A DNA stretch of 64,000 nucleotides, from assembly GCA_017448185.1 (NCBI GenBank), contig JAFSLX010000010.1, positions 1-64,000 of the forward strand, in the 5' to 3' direction. This DNA is from Bacteroidales bacterium. Lineage in GTDB: Bacteria > Bacteroidota > Bacteroidia > Bacteroidales > P3. Every line of letters begins with the position of its first letter. The first letter of the stretch is position 1. The translations under genes were made by a program, and so were the position numbers. Below, piece after piece: positions 30,865 to 38,575 of the stretch. Under the pieces are notes generated by a model, which made no database searches, had not been told where the DNA came from, and was given only the letters and a program-made list of their open reading frames with translations.

Positions 30865-31944
30865 CTATCTAATATTAAGTTTGCAGATTTCCTTGATTGT
30901 ATTCTGTGCCAAAGCGTCGAATGCGTCACGCACAGGGTCTTGCGTCTTTTCAGGATTGAAAAGGGCTGCAGGTTTGCCCAAGTCGCCGCTTTCGGCAATG
31001 CTCTGCACCAACGGAATCTCGCCCAACAAAGGAATGTTCATTTCTTCAGCCAACTTGCGGCAACCACCTTGTCCAAATATATAGTATTTGTGGTCAGGCA
31101 ACTCGGCAGGCGTAAAGTAGGCCATATTTTCAACAAAGCCGAGAACCGGTACATTGATAGCCTCGTTGCGGAACAACTCAACCCCACGCACCACATCGGC
31201 CAACGCCACCTGCTGCGGAGTGCTGACGATAATGGCTCCGGTCACCGGAATGGTCTGAGCAAGGGTAAGCTGTATGTCACCCGTTCCCGGAGGCATATCG
31301 ACCACCATATAGTCAATCTCGTCCCACCAGGTTTCACCGAGCAACTGTTTCAGGGCTCCACTGGCCATAGGTCCACGCCATGCAAGAGCCTTGGCGGCAT
31401 CGACAAAAAATCCCACCGACATCAGTTTGATGCCATACTTCTCAATGGGAAGCATATAGGTTTTGTCGCCCACCTTATGGCCGTACACTTCCTCGCCTTC
31501 GATGTTGAACATAATAGGAATAGAGGGACCGTAAATATCGGCATCGACCAGAGCCACTTTGGCACCCGTTTTGGCCAGCGACACTGCCAGATTGGCAGCC
31601 ACGGTGCTCTTGCCTACGCCACCTTTGCCAGAAGCCACAGCGATGATGTTGTGCACGTTCTTGAACTCTTCACGAAACTCCTCTTTGGGGTCGGGCTGAG
31701 GCTTGGAGGTGAGATTGATATCCACCTCGGCCTCACGGTCAACATATTCGTGGATAGCGGCAATACAGTCGTCGCTCATCTTTTTCTTCATAGGACATGC
31801 AGGTGTGGTCAGCACCAAATCGAAACTGACCTTCTTGCCATCAACCTTGATATTCTCTATCATGCCCAGCTCAGTCAGACTGCGACCGAGATCAGGGTCA
31901 TTGACATGGCTCAATGCCATTTCTATCTGTGTGGTAGTAATCAT
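30865..31944 (-). CDS. Mrp/ApbC-family Fe-S cluster carrier ATPase
   Basis: The product is 359 residues. Residues 1-90 are a MIP18-type domain (SHVNDPDLGRSLTELGMIEN, TTPACPMKKKM). Residues about 98-345 are a deviant-Walker P-loop ATPase (VASGKGGVGKSTVAANLA, LVDADIYGPSIP, VVDMPPGTGDIQLTL). The C-terminal CxxC of many family members is not present; one Cys remains in FGQGGCRKLAEE. It overlaps the thioredoxin-like gene by four bases and precedes the NifU-like gene by two. Confidence 0.93.
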   Translation of the reverse strand: MITTTQIEMALSHVNDPDLGRSLTELGMIENIKVDGKKVSFDLVLTTPACPMKKKMSDDCIAAIHEYVDREAEVDINLTSKPQPDPKEEFREEFKNVHNIIAVASGKGGVGKSTVAANLAVSLAKTGAKVALVDADIYGPSIPIMFNIEGEEVYGHKVGDKTYMLPIEKYGIKLMSVGFFVDAAKALAWRGPMASGALKQLLGETWWDEIDYMVVDMPPGTGDIQLTLAQTIPVTGAIIVSTPQQVALADVVRGVELFRNEAINVPVLGFVENMAYFTPAELPDHKYYIFGQGGCRKLAEEMNIPLLGEIPLVQSIAESGDLGKPAALFNPEKTQDPVRDAFDALAQNTIKEICKLNIR

Positions 31945-32978
31945 TGTGCAAATATTTCTGCTAATTTACGTTCTAATTCTGCTCCCCTCAAATTGCGTGC
32001 CAACACTTTTCCGTCGCGACCGACGAGCACAGTGGCAGGGATAGAGCTGATACCATAAAGGCGGCCACCGGCCGAGCTCCAGCCACGCAGGTCGCTGACA
32101 TGGTTGGGCCACACAAGACCATCGACTTCGATAGCTTTCAACCATGCGTCGCGGTTATTGTCAAGCGACACGCTGAAAATCTCGAAGCCTTTGTCTTTAT
32201 ACATATTATATACTCTCACCACGTTGGGGTTTTCCATTCGGCAGGGGCGGCACCACGAAGCCCAAAAATCGATAAGCACCACCTTGCCACGCAGGTCGCT
32301 CAGGTGACGGGTCTGTCCATCACGGTCGGGCAGGGCAATGTCAGGAGCCTCCATCCCAGCCACAATCGAGGCGCGCAACTTGCTGTCGAGGTGGCGCACA
32401 AAATCGTTCTCGGGATAGGTGCCGATAAGGGAGTCGCGGATGGTTTTATACAACCCGGCATACTGTTCGAAAGCGCTCTCGAAATAAGTGACCAAAAAAG
32501 CGCTCATAAGCACATTGGCATTTGCCGACAGTAACTGCTCCATGTTCGATGCAAGCGTTTGCTGGAGACGCTGGTCGACCAGCGCATCTGACATCAGATT
32601 GGTGTAGCGCTTGTAAACGTCGGCATTGGCCGAGCCCTTGGCCGAAGTAACATTGATGAAGTTGATGGCAGGCATAAACACCATGTCCATCGTAATCTTC
32701 TCACCTGGCAGCAGGATAACATGTACCATCGGGCTTTGCGCACGCGTAAGCGAAAGAGCGACAAACAGCGGGTCGGCCGACTGGAAATCTTTCTTGATAC
32801 GGCCTTTACTGTCAGGGGTGAGCGTGTCGACAGGCACCAATTTTCCTCTCTGTGGTTCGCTCACCACAATACGGGTGCCTTTCTCAATGCCGGTTATAGT
32901 ACCATTGAACGAACTGCGCTGTGCTGTGGCAACCAGACCGGTTGCAAGCAGGGCTACTATCAATGCTATCCTTTTCAT
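31941..32978 (-). CDS. Exported TlpA/ResA-like thioredoxin with DUF4369-like N-terminus
   Basis: The product is 345 residues with a signal peptide (about 1-19, cut near VATAQ). Residues about 25-110 resemble the DUF4369 beta domain common in Bacteroidota. Residues about 205-345 are a thioredoxin domain with the active site FWASWCRPCRMENP and the cis-proline near GISSIPATVLV. It would act in the periplasm on disulfides, perhaps in cytochrome or envelope-protein maturation. It overlaps both neighbours by four bases. Confidence 0.9.
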   Translation of the reverse strand: MKRIALIVALLATGLVATAQRSSFNGTITGIEKGTRIVVSEPQRGKLVPVDTLTPDSKGRIKKDFQSADPLFVALSLTRAQSPMVHVILLPGEKITMDMVFMPAINFINVTSAKGSANADVYKRYTNLMSDALVDQRLQQTLASNMEQLLSANANVLMSAFLVTYFESAFEQYAGLYKTIRDSLIGTYPENDFVRHLDSKLRASIVAGMEAPDIALPDRDGQTRHLSDLRGKVVLIDFWASWCRPCRMENPNVVRVYNMYKDKGFEIFSVSLDNNRDAWLKAIEVDGLVWPNHVSDLRGWSSAGGRLYGISSIPATVLVGRDGKVLARNLRGAELERKLAEIFAQ

Positions 32979-34564
32979 ATTTTCATTTTCATTACTTGTT
33001 TCAAATCATCGTCCTCCTGGGTTGAGACACCGAAGTAGGCATCGTTGCCAAAGAGGAAGAAGCCAATGTTGGCCTTTATCATATTGGTCATTAGGCGACG
33101 GCGCGCCTGCAGACTGTGGTTGTCGGGAGTAATACCGGCGGCTTGACCGGCCTCAACCAAACGGTGAAGCAAAGCATCATCGACTTGGAACCGCTTGACG
33201 AAATCGGCCGCGTCGGCATATTGCGACAGCATTTTGGCGGCATTTTTCCTCACATATTCAAACGCAACCTTGTTAAACAATCCTTGCGAAGCAAGCTGGT
33301 TATAGTAGGCATAGTCGCGGTCCTTGCGATAGGGCATCAACTTGTCGGGATAGATGCCGCCACCGCCGTACACCACGCGTCCACCCACAGTGTAGTAGGG
33401 TGTCGAATCGGTGATATGCACCGTGGGATTGTCGGCATACGACTCGTCGATCACCTGCTGCACATAGTCGCTGTAGTATTTGTCGGTCCCTTGGTCGTAG
33501 GAGCGCTGAATGCAACGCCCCGAAGGAGTATAGTAGCGGGCTGTGGTGAGCAGCACCGACGAACCGTCGTCAAGTTGGAACTCGCGCTGCACCAATCCCT
33601 TGCCAAAAGTACGTCGACCCACAATCAGCGCGCGGTCGTTGTCCTGCAGTGCACCCGACACCACCTCGCTGGCCGAGGCCGAGGCCTCGTCGACCATCAC
33701 CACCACACTGCCCTGGGTGAACATGCCACCCATACGGGCTCTCACATCCTGACGGCGCTGGTGCCGACCTTGAGTATAGACAATCAGGCTGCCCGCCGGG
33801 AGCAACTCATTGGCAATGCCGATGGCCGACGACAAAGAGCCTCCACCGTTACCGCGCAAGTCGAATATCAGCCGACGCATGCCACGCTGCTTCAACTGCT
33901 TCAAAGCCGCGTGAAACTCATCATAGCTCGTCTCTGCAAAGCTGGAGAGGATGATATAGCCGGTAGTGTCGTTGAGCATGGTGCTGAACGAAAGTGTCGT
34001 ATGGTCGACCACCCCACGCCGGATGTCGAATTCCTTCTGTTCGCCGCACCGGTCGACAGCCACCTTCACCTTTGTACCGCGGCGGCCACGCAAACGTGCC
34101 ACCACCGAATCGGACTTCATACCCAGCACATTGACACCGTCCACCTTGAGCAGCTGGTCGCCCGGCATGATGCCCACCCCGTCGGAGGGGCCACCGTCCA
34201 ACACCTGCCCTACATAGGTAGTGTCGCCATCGCGATGCAGCACAATACCCACGCCCTCGAAGTTGCCACGCATCATCTCCTCGGTGCGCTCGGTTTCGCG
34301 GGCCGACTGGTACATGCTGTGCGGGTCGAGTTCACCCAACATCACGGCCACCAGATGCTCGCTGAGCGAGTCGATGTCGACCGTGTCGACATACTTCGAC
34401 TCGACCAGCTGCATCACCTCGCCCATCTTGCCCTGCAGGTTGCGCGAGGGTTCGTTGCCACCCTTGTGCGAGGTCAGCATCGCACCCATCAGCACGCCCG
34501 TCACCATGGCCACGCAGACGAGTATCAGGCTGCCGCTCTGTGCCGATTTGTCAGTTTTACCCAT
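32975..34564 (-). CDS. S41-family C-terminal processing protease
   Basis: The product is 529 residues. An N-terminal membrane anchor or signal (SGSLILVCVAMVTGVLMGAM) is followed by a PDZ domain (about 100-190; VLDGGPSDGVGIMPGDQLLK) and the S41 protease domain. The catalytic Ser lies in MVDEASASASEVVSGAL and the Lys in GRRTFGKGLVQ. A helical C-terminal extension follows. It would act in the periplasm on protein tails. It overlaps the thioredoxin-like gene by four bases and heads the overlapping set, 49 bases after the NUDIX gene. Confidence 0.94.
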   Translation of the reverse strand: MGKTDKSAQSGSLILVCVAMVTGVLMGAMLTSHKGGNEPSRNLQGKMGEVMQLVESKYVDTVDIDSLSEHLVAVMLGELDPHSMYQSARETERTEEMMRGNFEGVGIVLHRDGDTTYVGQVLDGGPSDGVGIMPGDQLLKVDGVNVLGMKSDSVVARLRGRRGTKVKVAVDRCGEQKEFDIRRGVVDHTTLSFSTMLNDTTGYIILSSFAETSYDEFHAALKQLKQRGMRRLIFDLRGNGGGSLSSAIGIANELLPAGSLIVYTQGRHQRRQDVRARMGGMFTQGSVVVMVDEASASASEVVSGALQDNDRALIVGRRTFGKGLVQREFQLDDGSSVLLTTARYYTPSGRCIQRSYDQGTDKYYSDYVQQVIDESYADNPTVHITDSTPYYTVGGRVVYGGGGIYPDKLMPYRKDRDYAYYNQLASQGLFNKVAFEYVRKNAAKMLSQYADAADFVKRFQVDDALLHRLVEAGQAAGITPDNHSLQARRRLMTNMIKANIGFFLFGNDAYFGVSTQEDDDLKQVMKMKI

Positions 34565-34613
34565 ATCAAATCAATAACGGACGGATTGTCTTTATAGTAT
34601 TTTTGTCCAAAAT

Positions 34614-35039
34614 TTATTTCTCGCCGAAGGCAACACGCAGAATCTCAGCATGGTCAAAGGCCAATGGGGGCAACGATGACAACGGGAACCAGTCGAGCGC
34701 GGCAGCATCGTCGCCTGCTATGGCCACCTTGGTGGCATCGGGCATGCTGAGGGCATAGGCCGCCGTCACCGTGCGTCCACGCGGGTCGCGGCCCACAGCG
34801 CTGAACACGCCCACCAGCCGCAGCATATCCACCGTGGCATGCAGGCCGGTCTCTTCCTCGAGCTCGCGCACGGCACACTGTTCGATAGTCTCGTCCATCT
34901 CCATAAAGCCGCCGGGCAACGCCCAGCATCCCTTGAACGGTTCGTTGCCGCGCCGCACCAGCAACACACGGCCTTCAAGGTCGGTCACCACACAGTCGGC
35001 CGTCAGCATCGGACGTGGATAATCATAAGTATACGACAT
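34614..35039 (-). CDS. NUDIX hydrolase
   Basis: The product is 141 residues from the ATG at 35039 (MSYTYDYPRPMLTADCVV); the frame is open 36 bases further, but that stretch contains promoter-like sequence. The NUDIX box is complete: GGFMEMDETIEQCAVRELEE followed by ETGL. The LLVRRGNEPFKGCWALPGG part resembles ADP-ribose/sugar-nucleotide hydrolases. The substrate cannot be read from sequence. It may be co-transcribed with the S41 protease gene. Confidence 0.92.
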   Translation of the reverse strand: MSYTYDYPRPMLTADCVVTDLEGRVLLVRRGNEPFKGCWALPGGFMEMDETIEQCAVRELEEETGLHATVDMLRLVGVFSAVGRDPRGRTVTAAYALSMPDATKVAIAGDDAAALDWFPLSSLPPLAFDHAEILRVAFGEK

Positions 35040-35072
35040 ATTTAGATTAATTACAATTATATCTTTCGGCTG

Positions 35073-35080
35073 CAAAAATA
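35073..35080 (-). promoter_or_regulatory. -7 box upstream of the NUDIX gene
   Basis: Read on the - strand this is TATTTTTG, 34 bases before the ATG at 35039. No TTTG lies 19 bases upstream. The long hairpin repeat begins 35 bases further. Confidence 0.6.
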
Positions 35081-35114
35081 CAAAAAATTACGAAACCACA
35101 GTCCATGTGTTCGA

Positions 35115-35190
35115 TGTTCGGTTGTTGCTCAGTCGTTGTTCAGTCGTTGTTCAGTGTTTGACTGAACAACGACTGAGCAACAACCGAACA
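35115..35190. repeat. Hairpin repeat of the TTGTTCAGTCG family, copy 1
   Basis: Two perfect 31-base arms (35115-35145 and 35160-35190) enclose 14 bases. The arms are built of an 11-base unit TTGTTCAGTCG and a variant TTGCTCAGTCG; a further unit in the loop allows alternative pairings. It lies in a divergent gap (NUDIX gene to the left on -, lipoprotein gene to the right on +), where neither side needs a terminator. Related copies are at 43130 and 60667. Confidence 0.93.
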
Positions 35191-35242
35191 ATGAAATAGG
35201 TTGTCGAGGCAATAAAAAGCACAATGGCGCGTTATCATGGAT

Positions 35243-35374
35243 ATGAAGAAATCATCAATAGCGAAACTGATGGCTGTGGCTATTCTGCTGTGCAGCCTCG
35301 GAATGACGGCCTGCAAAAGCAGCGTGAACATGCACCGACACAACCGCAGCGACTGCGACTGCCCGACGTTTTGA
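35243..35374 (+). CDS. Tiny predicted lipoprotein overlapping the SprT-like gene
   Basis: The frame encodes 43 residues: a lipoprotein signal (MKKSSIAKLMAVAILLCSLG then MTAC, with the lipidated Cys at residue 24) and a 19-residue mature part rich in His, Arg, Asp and Cys, ending RSDCDCPTF. The stop TGA overlaps a TTG in the next frame as TTGA, a typical coupling arrangement. The competing reading, an ATG at 35224 in the SprT frame, gives a composition unlike any signal or domain over the same bases. Similar very short Cys/His-rich lipoproteins occur in Bacteroidota, without known function. Confidence 0.6.
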   Translation: MKKSSIAKLMAVAILLCSLGMTACKSSVNMHRHNRSDCDCPTF

Positions 35375-35994
35375 CCAACGAGGAACGATACCGCCGGATA
35401 CTGGGGAACCACCTGCCTGCGCAGGCGGTCGATTGGGTGTACGGCTACCTTGACCACTACAAAGTGCACTTCCACATCACACGCGAACGCATGTCGAAAC
35501 TGGGCGACTACCGCCGTCCTACGCCCGACCGCAACTTTCATGAAATCAGCATCAACGGAGACCTGAATCCATGGTTTTTCCTGTGGGTGTTCCTGCATGA
35601 GGCTGCCCACCTCGAGACTCACATGAAACACAAAAATGTACAGCCCCACGGACACGAGTGGCAGGAGGAATACCGCCAGCTGATTATCGCCCACACCGAC
35701 ATTTACCCATCCGAGGTGCAGGCGCTGCTGAAGCGCTACACGCGACGCATCCCCCTCTCCCACCCTGTCGGCAAGCAAATCGAGGCCGCCCTGCACCGCT
35801 ACGACCCCGACTACAATCCCGACCGACTGACCCTCGATCAGTTGTCTGTCGGCACACGTTTCCGCCTCGTGCACAAGCCAGAAATGCTCTTCGAAACCAT
35901 AGCGAAACGACGCACCCGCTGGCTGTGCCGCGAAGTGAGCTCAGGCCGCCAATATCTCGTCAACGGAAGTGCGGAGGTGACAATAGAATGTTAA
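35371..35994 (+). CDS. SprT-like zinc-binding protein
   Basis: From the TTG at 35371 the product is 207 residues. It has a SprT-like N-terminal domain with a zinc metallopeptidase site FLHEAAHLETH (H76, E77, H80), preceded by HFHITRERMSKLGDYRRPT and INGDLNPWFF, the usual layout of the family. The C-terminal 60 residues are basic and may bind nucleic acid. Relatives of SprT/Spartan act on DNA-protein crosslinks, but bacterial members are little studied. The frame is open to an ATG at 35224; I prefer TTG because the upstream part overlaps a convincing lipoprotein gene. Start choice is uncertain. Confidence 0.8.
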   Translation: MTNEERYRRILGNHLPAQAVDWVYGYLDHYKVHFHITRERMSKLGDYRRPTPDRNFHEISINGDLNPWFFLWVFLHEAAHLETHMKHKNVQPHGHEWQEEYRQLIIAHTDIYPSEVQALLKRYTRRIPLSHPVGKQIEAALHRYDPDYNPDRLTLDQLSVGTRFRLVHKPEMLFETIAKRRTRWLCREVSSGRQYLVNGSAEVTIEC

Positions 35995-36020
35995 ATTTTT
36001 TTTAGAATTAATTTTTTTTG

Positions 36021-36028
36021 TATTTTTG
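36021..36028 (+). promoter_or_regulatory. -7 box of the ackA promoter
   Basis: TATTTTTG matches TAnnTTTG and lies 46 bases before the ackA start. The position 19 bases upstream reads TTTT, three of four matches to the -33 element. Confidence 0.7.
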
Positions 36029-36074
36029 CACATCGGTAAAGAGTGAAAAAAGTAAAACAAAAACATATAAAAAT

Positions 36075-37268
36075 ATGAAGATTTTAGTCTTAAACTGCGG
36101 AAGTTCATCGATCAAGTACCAACTGGTCGACATGGCAAACAATGCTCAGGTGATGGCCAAGGGCCTGCTGGAGCGCATCGGTCTGGAAATGGGAGAGTTC
36201 ACCCACAAGTGGAACGGCCAGAAGCACTACGAGCAGCTGCCCATTCCCAACCACACCGAGGGCATCAAGATTGTCCTCAAGGCCTTGACCGACCCGAAAA
36301 TCGGTGTCATCAGCGACCTGAAGGAAATCGGTGCTGTCGGCAACCGCGTGGCTCACGGTGGCGAAATCTTCAAAGAGAGCGTGCTGGTCGACGACAAGGT
36401 CATCGAGCAGATCAAGAGCCTCGAGCACCTGGCCCCGCTGCACACTCCCGGCAACCTGGCCGGTATCTATGCCATGCGCGAAGTGCTGCCCGGTGTGCCC
36501 CAAACCGCCGTCTTCGACACCGCCTTCCACAGCACCTTGCCTCCAAAGAGCTTCCTTTATGGCCTGCCCTACGAGATGTATGAGAAATACGGCATCCGCC
36601 GCTACGGCTTCCACGGCACCAGCCATAAGTTCGTGGCCGAGAAGGCTGCCAAGATGATTGGCCGCGACTGGCACGACCTGAAGATTATCTCCTGCCATCT
36701 CGGCAGCGGTGCCTCCATCGCCGCCATCGACCACGGCAAGAGCGTCGACACCACCATGGGTCTCACCGCCCTTGAGGGTCTTATCATGGGTTCGCGCTGC
36801 GGCGATGTCGACCCCGGTGTCATCCTTTACCTCATGGACATGGGCTACGACAGCAAAGCACTGACCAAGATGCTCTACAAGCAGAGCGGTCTGCTCGGCA
36901 TCAGCGGCGACAAACAGGATATGCGCGACATCCGCGCCGGCCGCGATGCAGGCGACGAACGCGCCACCTACGCCTTCGACATGTTTGCCCAAAAGGTGAA
37001 GAAATACATTGGCGGCTATATGGCCGAGATGGGTGGCTGCGACCTGCTGCTCTTCACCGGCGGTATCGGCGAGAACGCCTGGTTTATGCGCCGTCCTATC
37101 CTCGAAAACATGGAATGCCTCGGCATCAAGATCGACTTTTCGAAGAACGACAACGTGATGGGCGAGGATGTCATCCTCTCGACCCCCGACTCGAAGGTGG
37201 CCACCGTGGTCTGCACCACCGACGAAGAGTACGTCATCGCCAGCGACACCTACGCGTTGGTGAAGTAG
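36075..37268 (+). CDS. ackA: Acetate kinase
   Basis: The product is 397 residues. It makes ATP and acetate from acetyl phosphate and ADP, the last step of acetate fermentation. The start at 36075 gives MKILVLNCGSSSIKYQLVDM, the phosphate-binding N-terminus; the longer frame from 36018 would include the promoter. Other signatures: NRVAHGGEIF, FDTAFHSTLP, YGFHGTSHKFV, CHLGSGASIAAI and LFTGGIGENA. No pta gene is next to it, which is unusual since the two are often paired. Confidence 0.98.
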   Translation: MKILVLNCGSSSIKYQLVDMANNAQVMAKGLLERIGLEMGEFTHKWNGQKHYEQLPIPNHTEGIKIVLKALTDPKIGVISDLKEIGAVGNRVAHGGEIFKESVLVDDKVIEQIKSLEHLAPLHTPGNLAGIYAMREVLPGVPQTAVFDTAFHSTLPPKSFLYGLPYEMYEKYGIRRYGFHGTSHKFVAEKAAKMIGRDWHDLKIISCHLGSGASIAAIDHGKSVDTTMGLTALEGLIMGSRCGDVDPGVILYLMDMGYDSKALTKMLYKQSGLLGISGDKQDMRDIRAGRDAGDERATYAFDMFAQKVKKYIGGYMAEMGGCDLLLFTGGIGENAWFMRRPILENMECLGIKIDFSKNDNVMGEDVILSTPDSKVATVVCTTDEEYVIASDTYALVK

Positions 37269-37294
37269 ATTGACTTAGGTAGATATACTACAGA

Positions 37295-37322
37295 AAACGG
37301 ATTTCCTTTCGGAAGTCCGTTT
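37295..37322. terminator. Terminator between ackA and the regulator gene
   Basis: AAACGGATTTCC (37295-37306) pairs with GGAAGTCCGTTT (37311-37322) with one G-T pair around a TTTC loop. With A-rich and T-rich flanks it can serve ackA (+) and the convergent regulator gene (-). Confidence 0.82.
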
Positions 37323-37342
37323 CTGCGTTTATTATACATAGG

Positions 37343-37636
37343 CTATTTCTTGGTTGAGATGTATTTTTTCAATGCTTTGACATAGTCTCTGAATGCTTCT
37401 GTCCCAGCAGGAGTGATACGGCAGGTGGTACGCGGCATCTTGCCTTTGAAGCCTTTTTCTACCGCGATATAGCCTGCGGCGGTGAGTTTGTCAAGTTGCA
37501 CACTGAGGTTGCCCGAAGTGGCGCCCGTCTGTTCCTTGATATATGTGAAGTCGGCTTCGTCGACACTCATAAGCAAGGAGATGACTGCCAGCCGCAACTC
37601 GGAGTGCAGTAATGGGTCTAATGCAGGGAACATCAT
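37343..37636 (-). CDS. Winged-helix transcriptional regulator
   Basis: The product is 97 residues from the ATG at 37636, which overlaps the stop of the membrane-protein gene (ATGA). It is a single winged-helix domain of the HTH_34/MarR-like type: LDPLLHSELRLAVISLLMS, FTYIKEQTGATSGNLSVQLD (recognition helix) and LTAAGYIAVEKGFKGKMPRT (wing). Such small regulators lack an effector domain and are often encoded with a membrane protein they may control. It is convergent with ackA. Confidence 0.9.
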   Translation of the reverse strand: MMFPALDPLLHSELRLAVISLLMSVDEADFTYIKEQTGATSGNLSVQLDKLTAAGYIAVEKGFKGKMPRTTCRITPAGTEAFRDYVKALKKYISTKK

Positions 37637-38316
37637 GGGTTCTGTTTTTTTAGCATCCAACCGGGAATCACAAGGCCGATGAGTGAAAAGAGAAATATTG
37701 ACAAACAGGGTGTGATTAAATTTAAAACGATTATTGTCTTGACTGATGCACAACTATAAACAATAATTGCGCTGATGACTCCGGAGTACTCACAAATGGC
37801 TACAAGCAGGCCACCGAGAATACCGAACAATACCAGCCAACGTCTTTTCAGTATATGTCCCGTAATGGCAACTGCCATACCCATCAGCAGAATGATGACA
37901 GGTGTGATTGTCACCATTGCTTGGGTTGCAGTTGTAAGGTTGTCGTATAATCTCAACACTAGGATATTCCAAATAAGCGCAAAAAGGTAGAATCCGATGA
38001 CGATACAACCGAAACTCCACCAAGTCCTGACAACAAGTGTGCCAACAAGAGAAACGGGCGCCTGTACCTGTTTTTTTTCGTGGATACGCTTAATTCCCCA
38101 GATGATGAAGGGAAGGACAAGCCATAGAAGTTGTCCCATAGGCGAAGCTGACAAGCCGTTGACGAGAGCCACTATGACGGCTGTTCCCATTGTTGCGAGA
38201 CCCGACAAGTAGAGCAATTGCCCTGTGTCCTTTGCAACGACATTCCTGCTGCGCTCTATTTGTTCGGTGATAATTTTAAGACTGCGTTCTGCAGTGAGAT
38301 TTGCTTTTTCTTCCAT
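37633..38316 (-). CDS. Multi-pass membrane protein paired with the regulator
   Basis: The product is 227 residues. An N-terminal amphipathic part (TAERSLKIITEQIERSRNVV) is followed by about six membrane segments, including LLYLSGLATMGTAVIVALV, QLLWLVLPFIIWGI, FGCIVIGFYLFALIWNILV, MVTITPVIILLMGMAVAITG and the C-terminal pair. I do not recognise a named family. The four-base overlap with the winged-helix gene suggests a two-gene regulatory unit. It has its own -7 box at 38357. Confidence 0.85.
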   Translation of the reverse strand: MEEKANLTAERSLKIITEQIERSRNVVAKDTGQLLYLSGLATMGTAVIVALVNGLSASPMGQLLWLVLPFIIWGIKRIHEKKQVQAPVSLVGTLVVRTWWSFGCIVIGFYLFALIWNILVLRLYDNLTTATQAMVTITPVIILLMGMAVAITGHILKRRWLVLFGILGGLLVAICEYSGVISAIIVYSCASVKTIIVLNLITPCLSIFLFSLIGLVIPGWMLKKQNP

Positions 38317-38356
38317 TGTTGTTTACTTTTTTATTATTTATTTCAAATTGATGGTG

Positions 38357-38364
38357 CAAAAATA
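38357..38364 (-). promoter_or_regulatory. -7 box upstream of the membrane-protein gene
   Basis: Read on the - strand this is TATTTTTG, 41 bases before the ATG at 38316. The A+T-rich region upstream has no clear TTTG at 19 bases. Confidence 0.6.
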
Positions 38365-38575
38365 AACAAGTTTATAATATAAACCTAATAAAATTTGAAA
38401 AATATTTATAATGATTTGTTATTTAACTAAATAAAAATTCTATACTCAAAGATATTTTACGTTTTTTTGAGGATAAAGTATGTCAAAAAAACAAAAATTA
38501 CACTATATGCGAGGTACTTTTTGCGTGCTTACTTGCGGAACAATAAAAACATTATTGTTACGTTATTTTTTTGTT

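Noticed and set aside
33116..34597. 493-residue open frame opposite the S41 protease
   Set aside because: His/Val-rich antisense shadow of a clearly recognisable protease.
35115..35190. Long hairpin as a transcription terminator
   Set aside because: It stands between divergent genes, where no transcript ends, and has no T-tract; treated as a repeat element.
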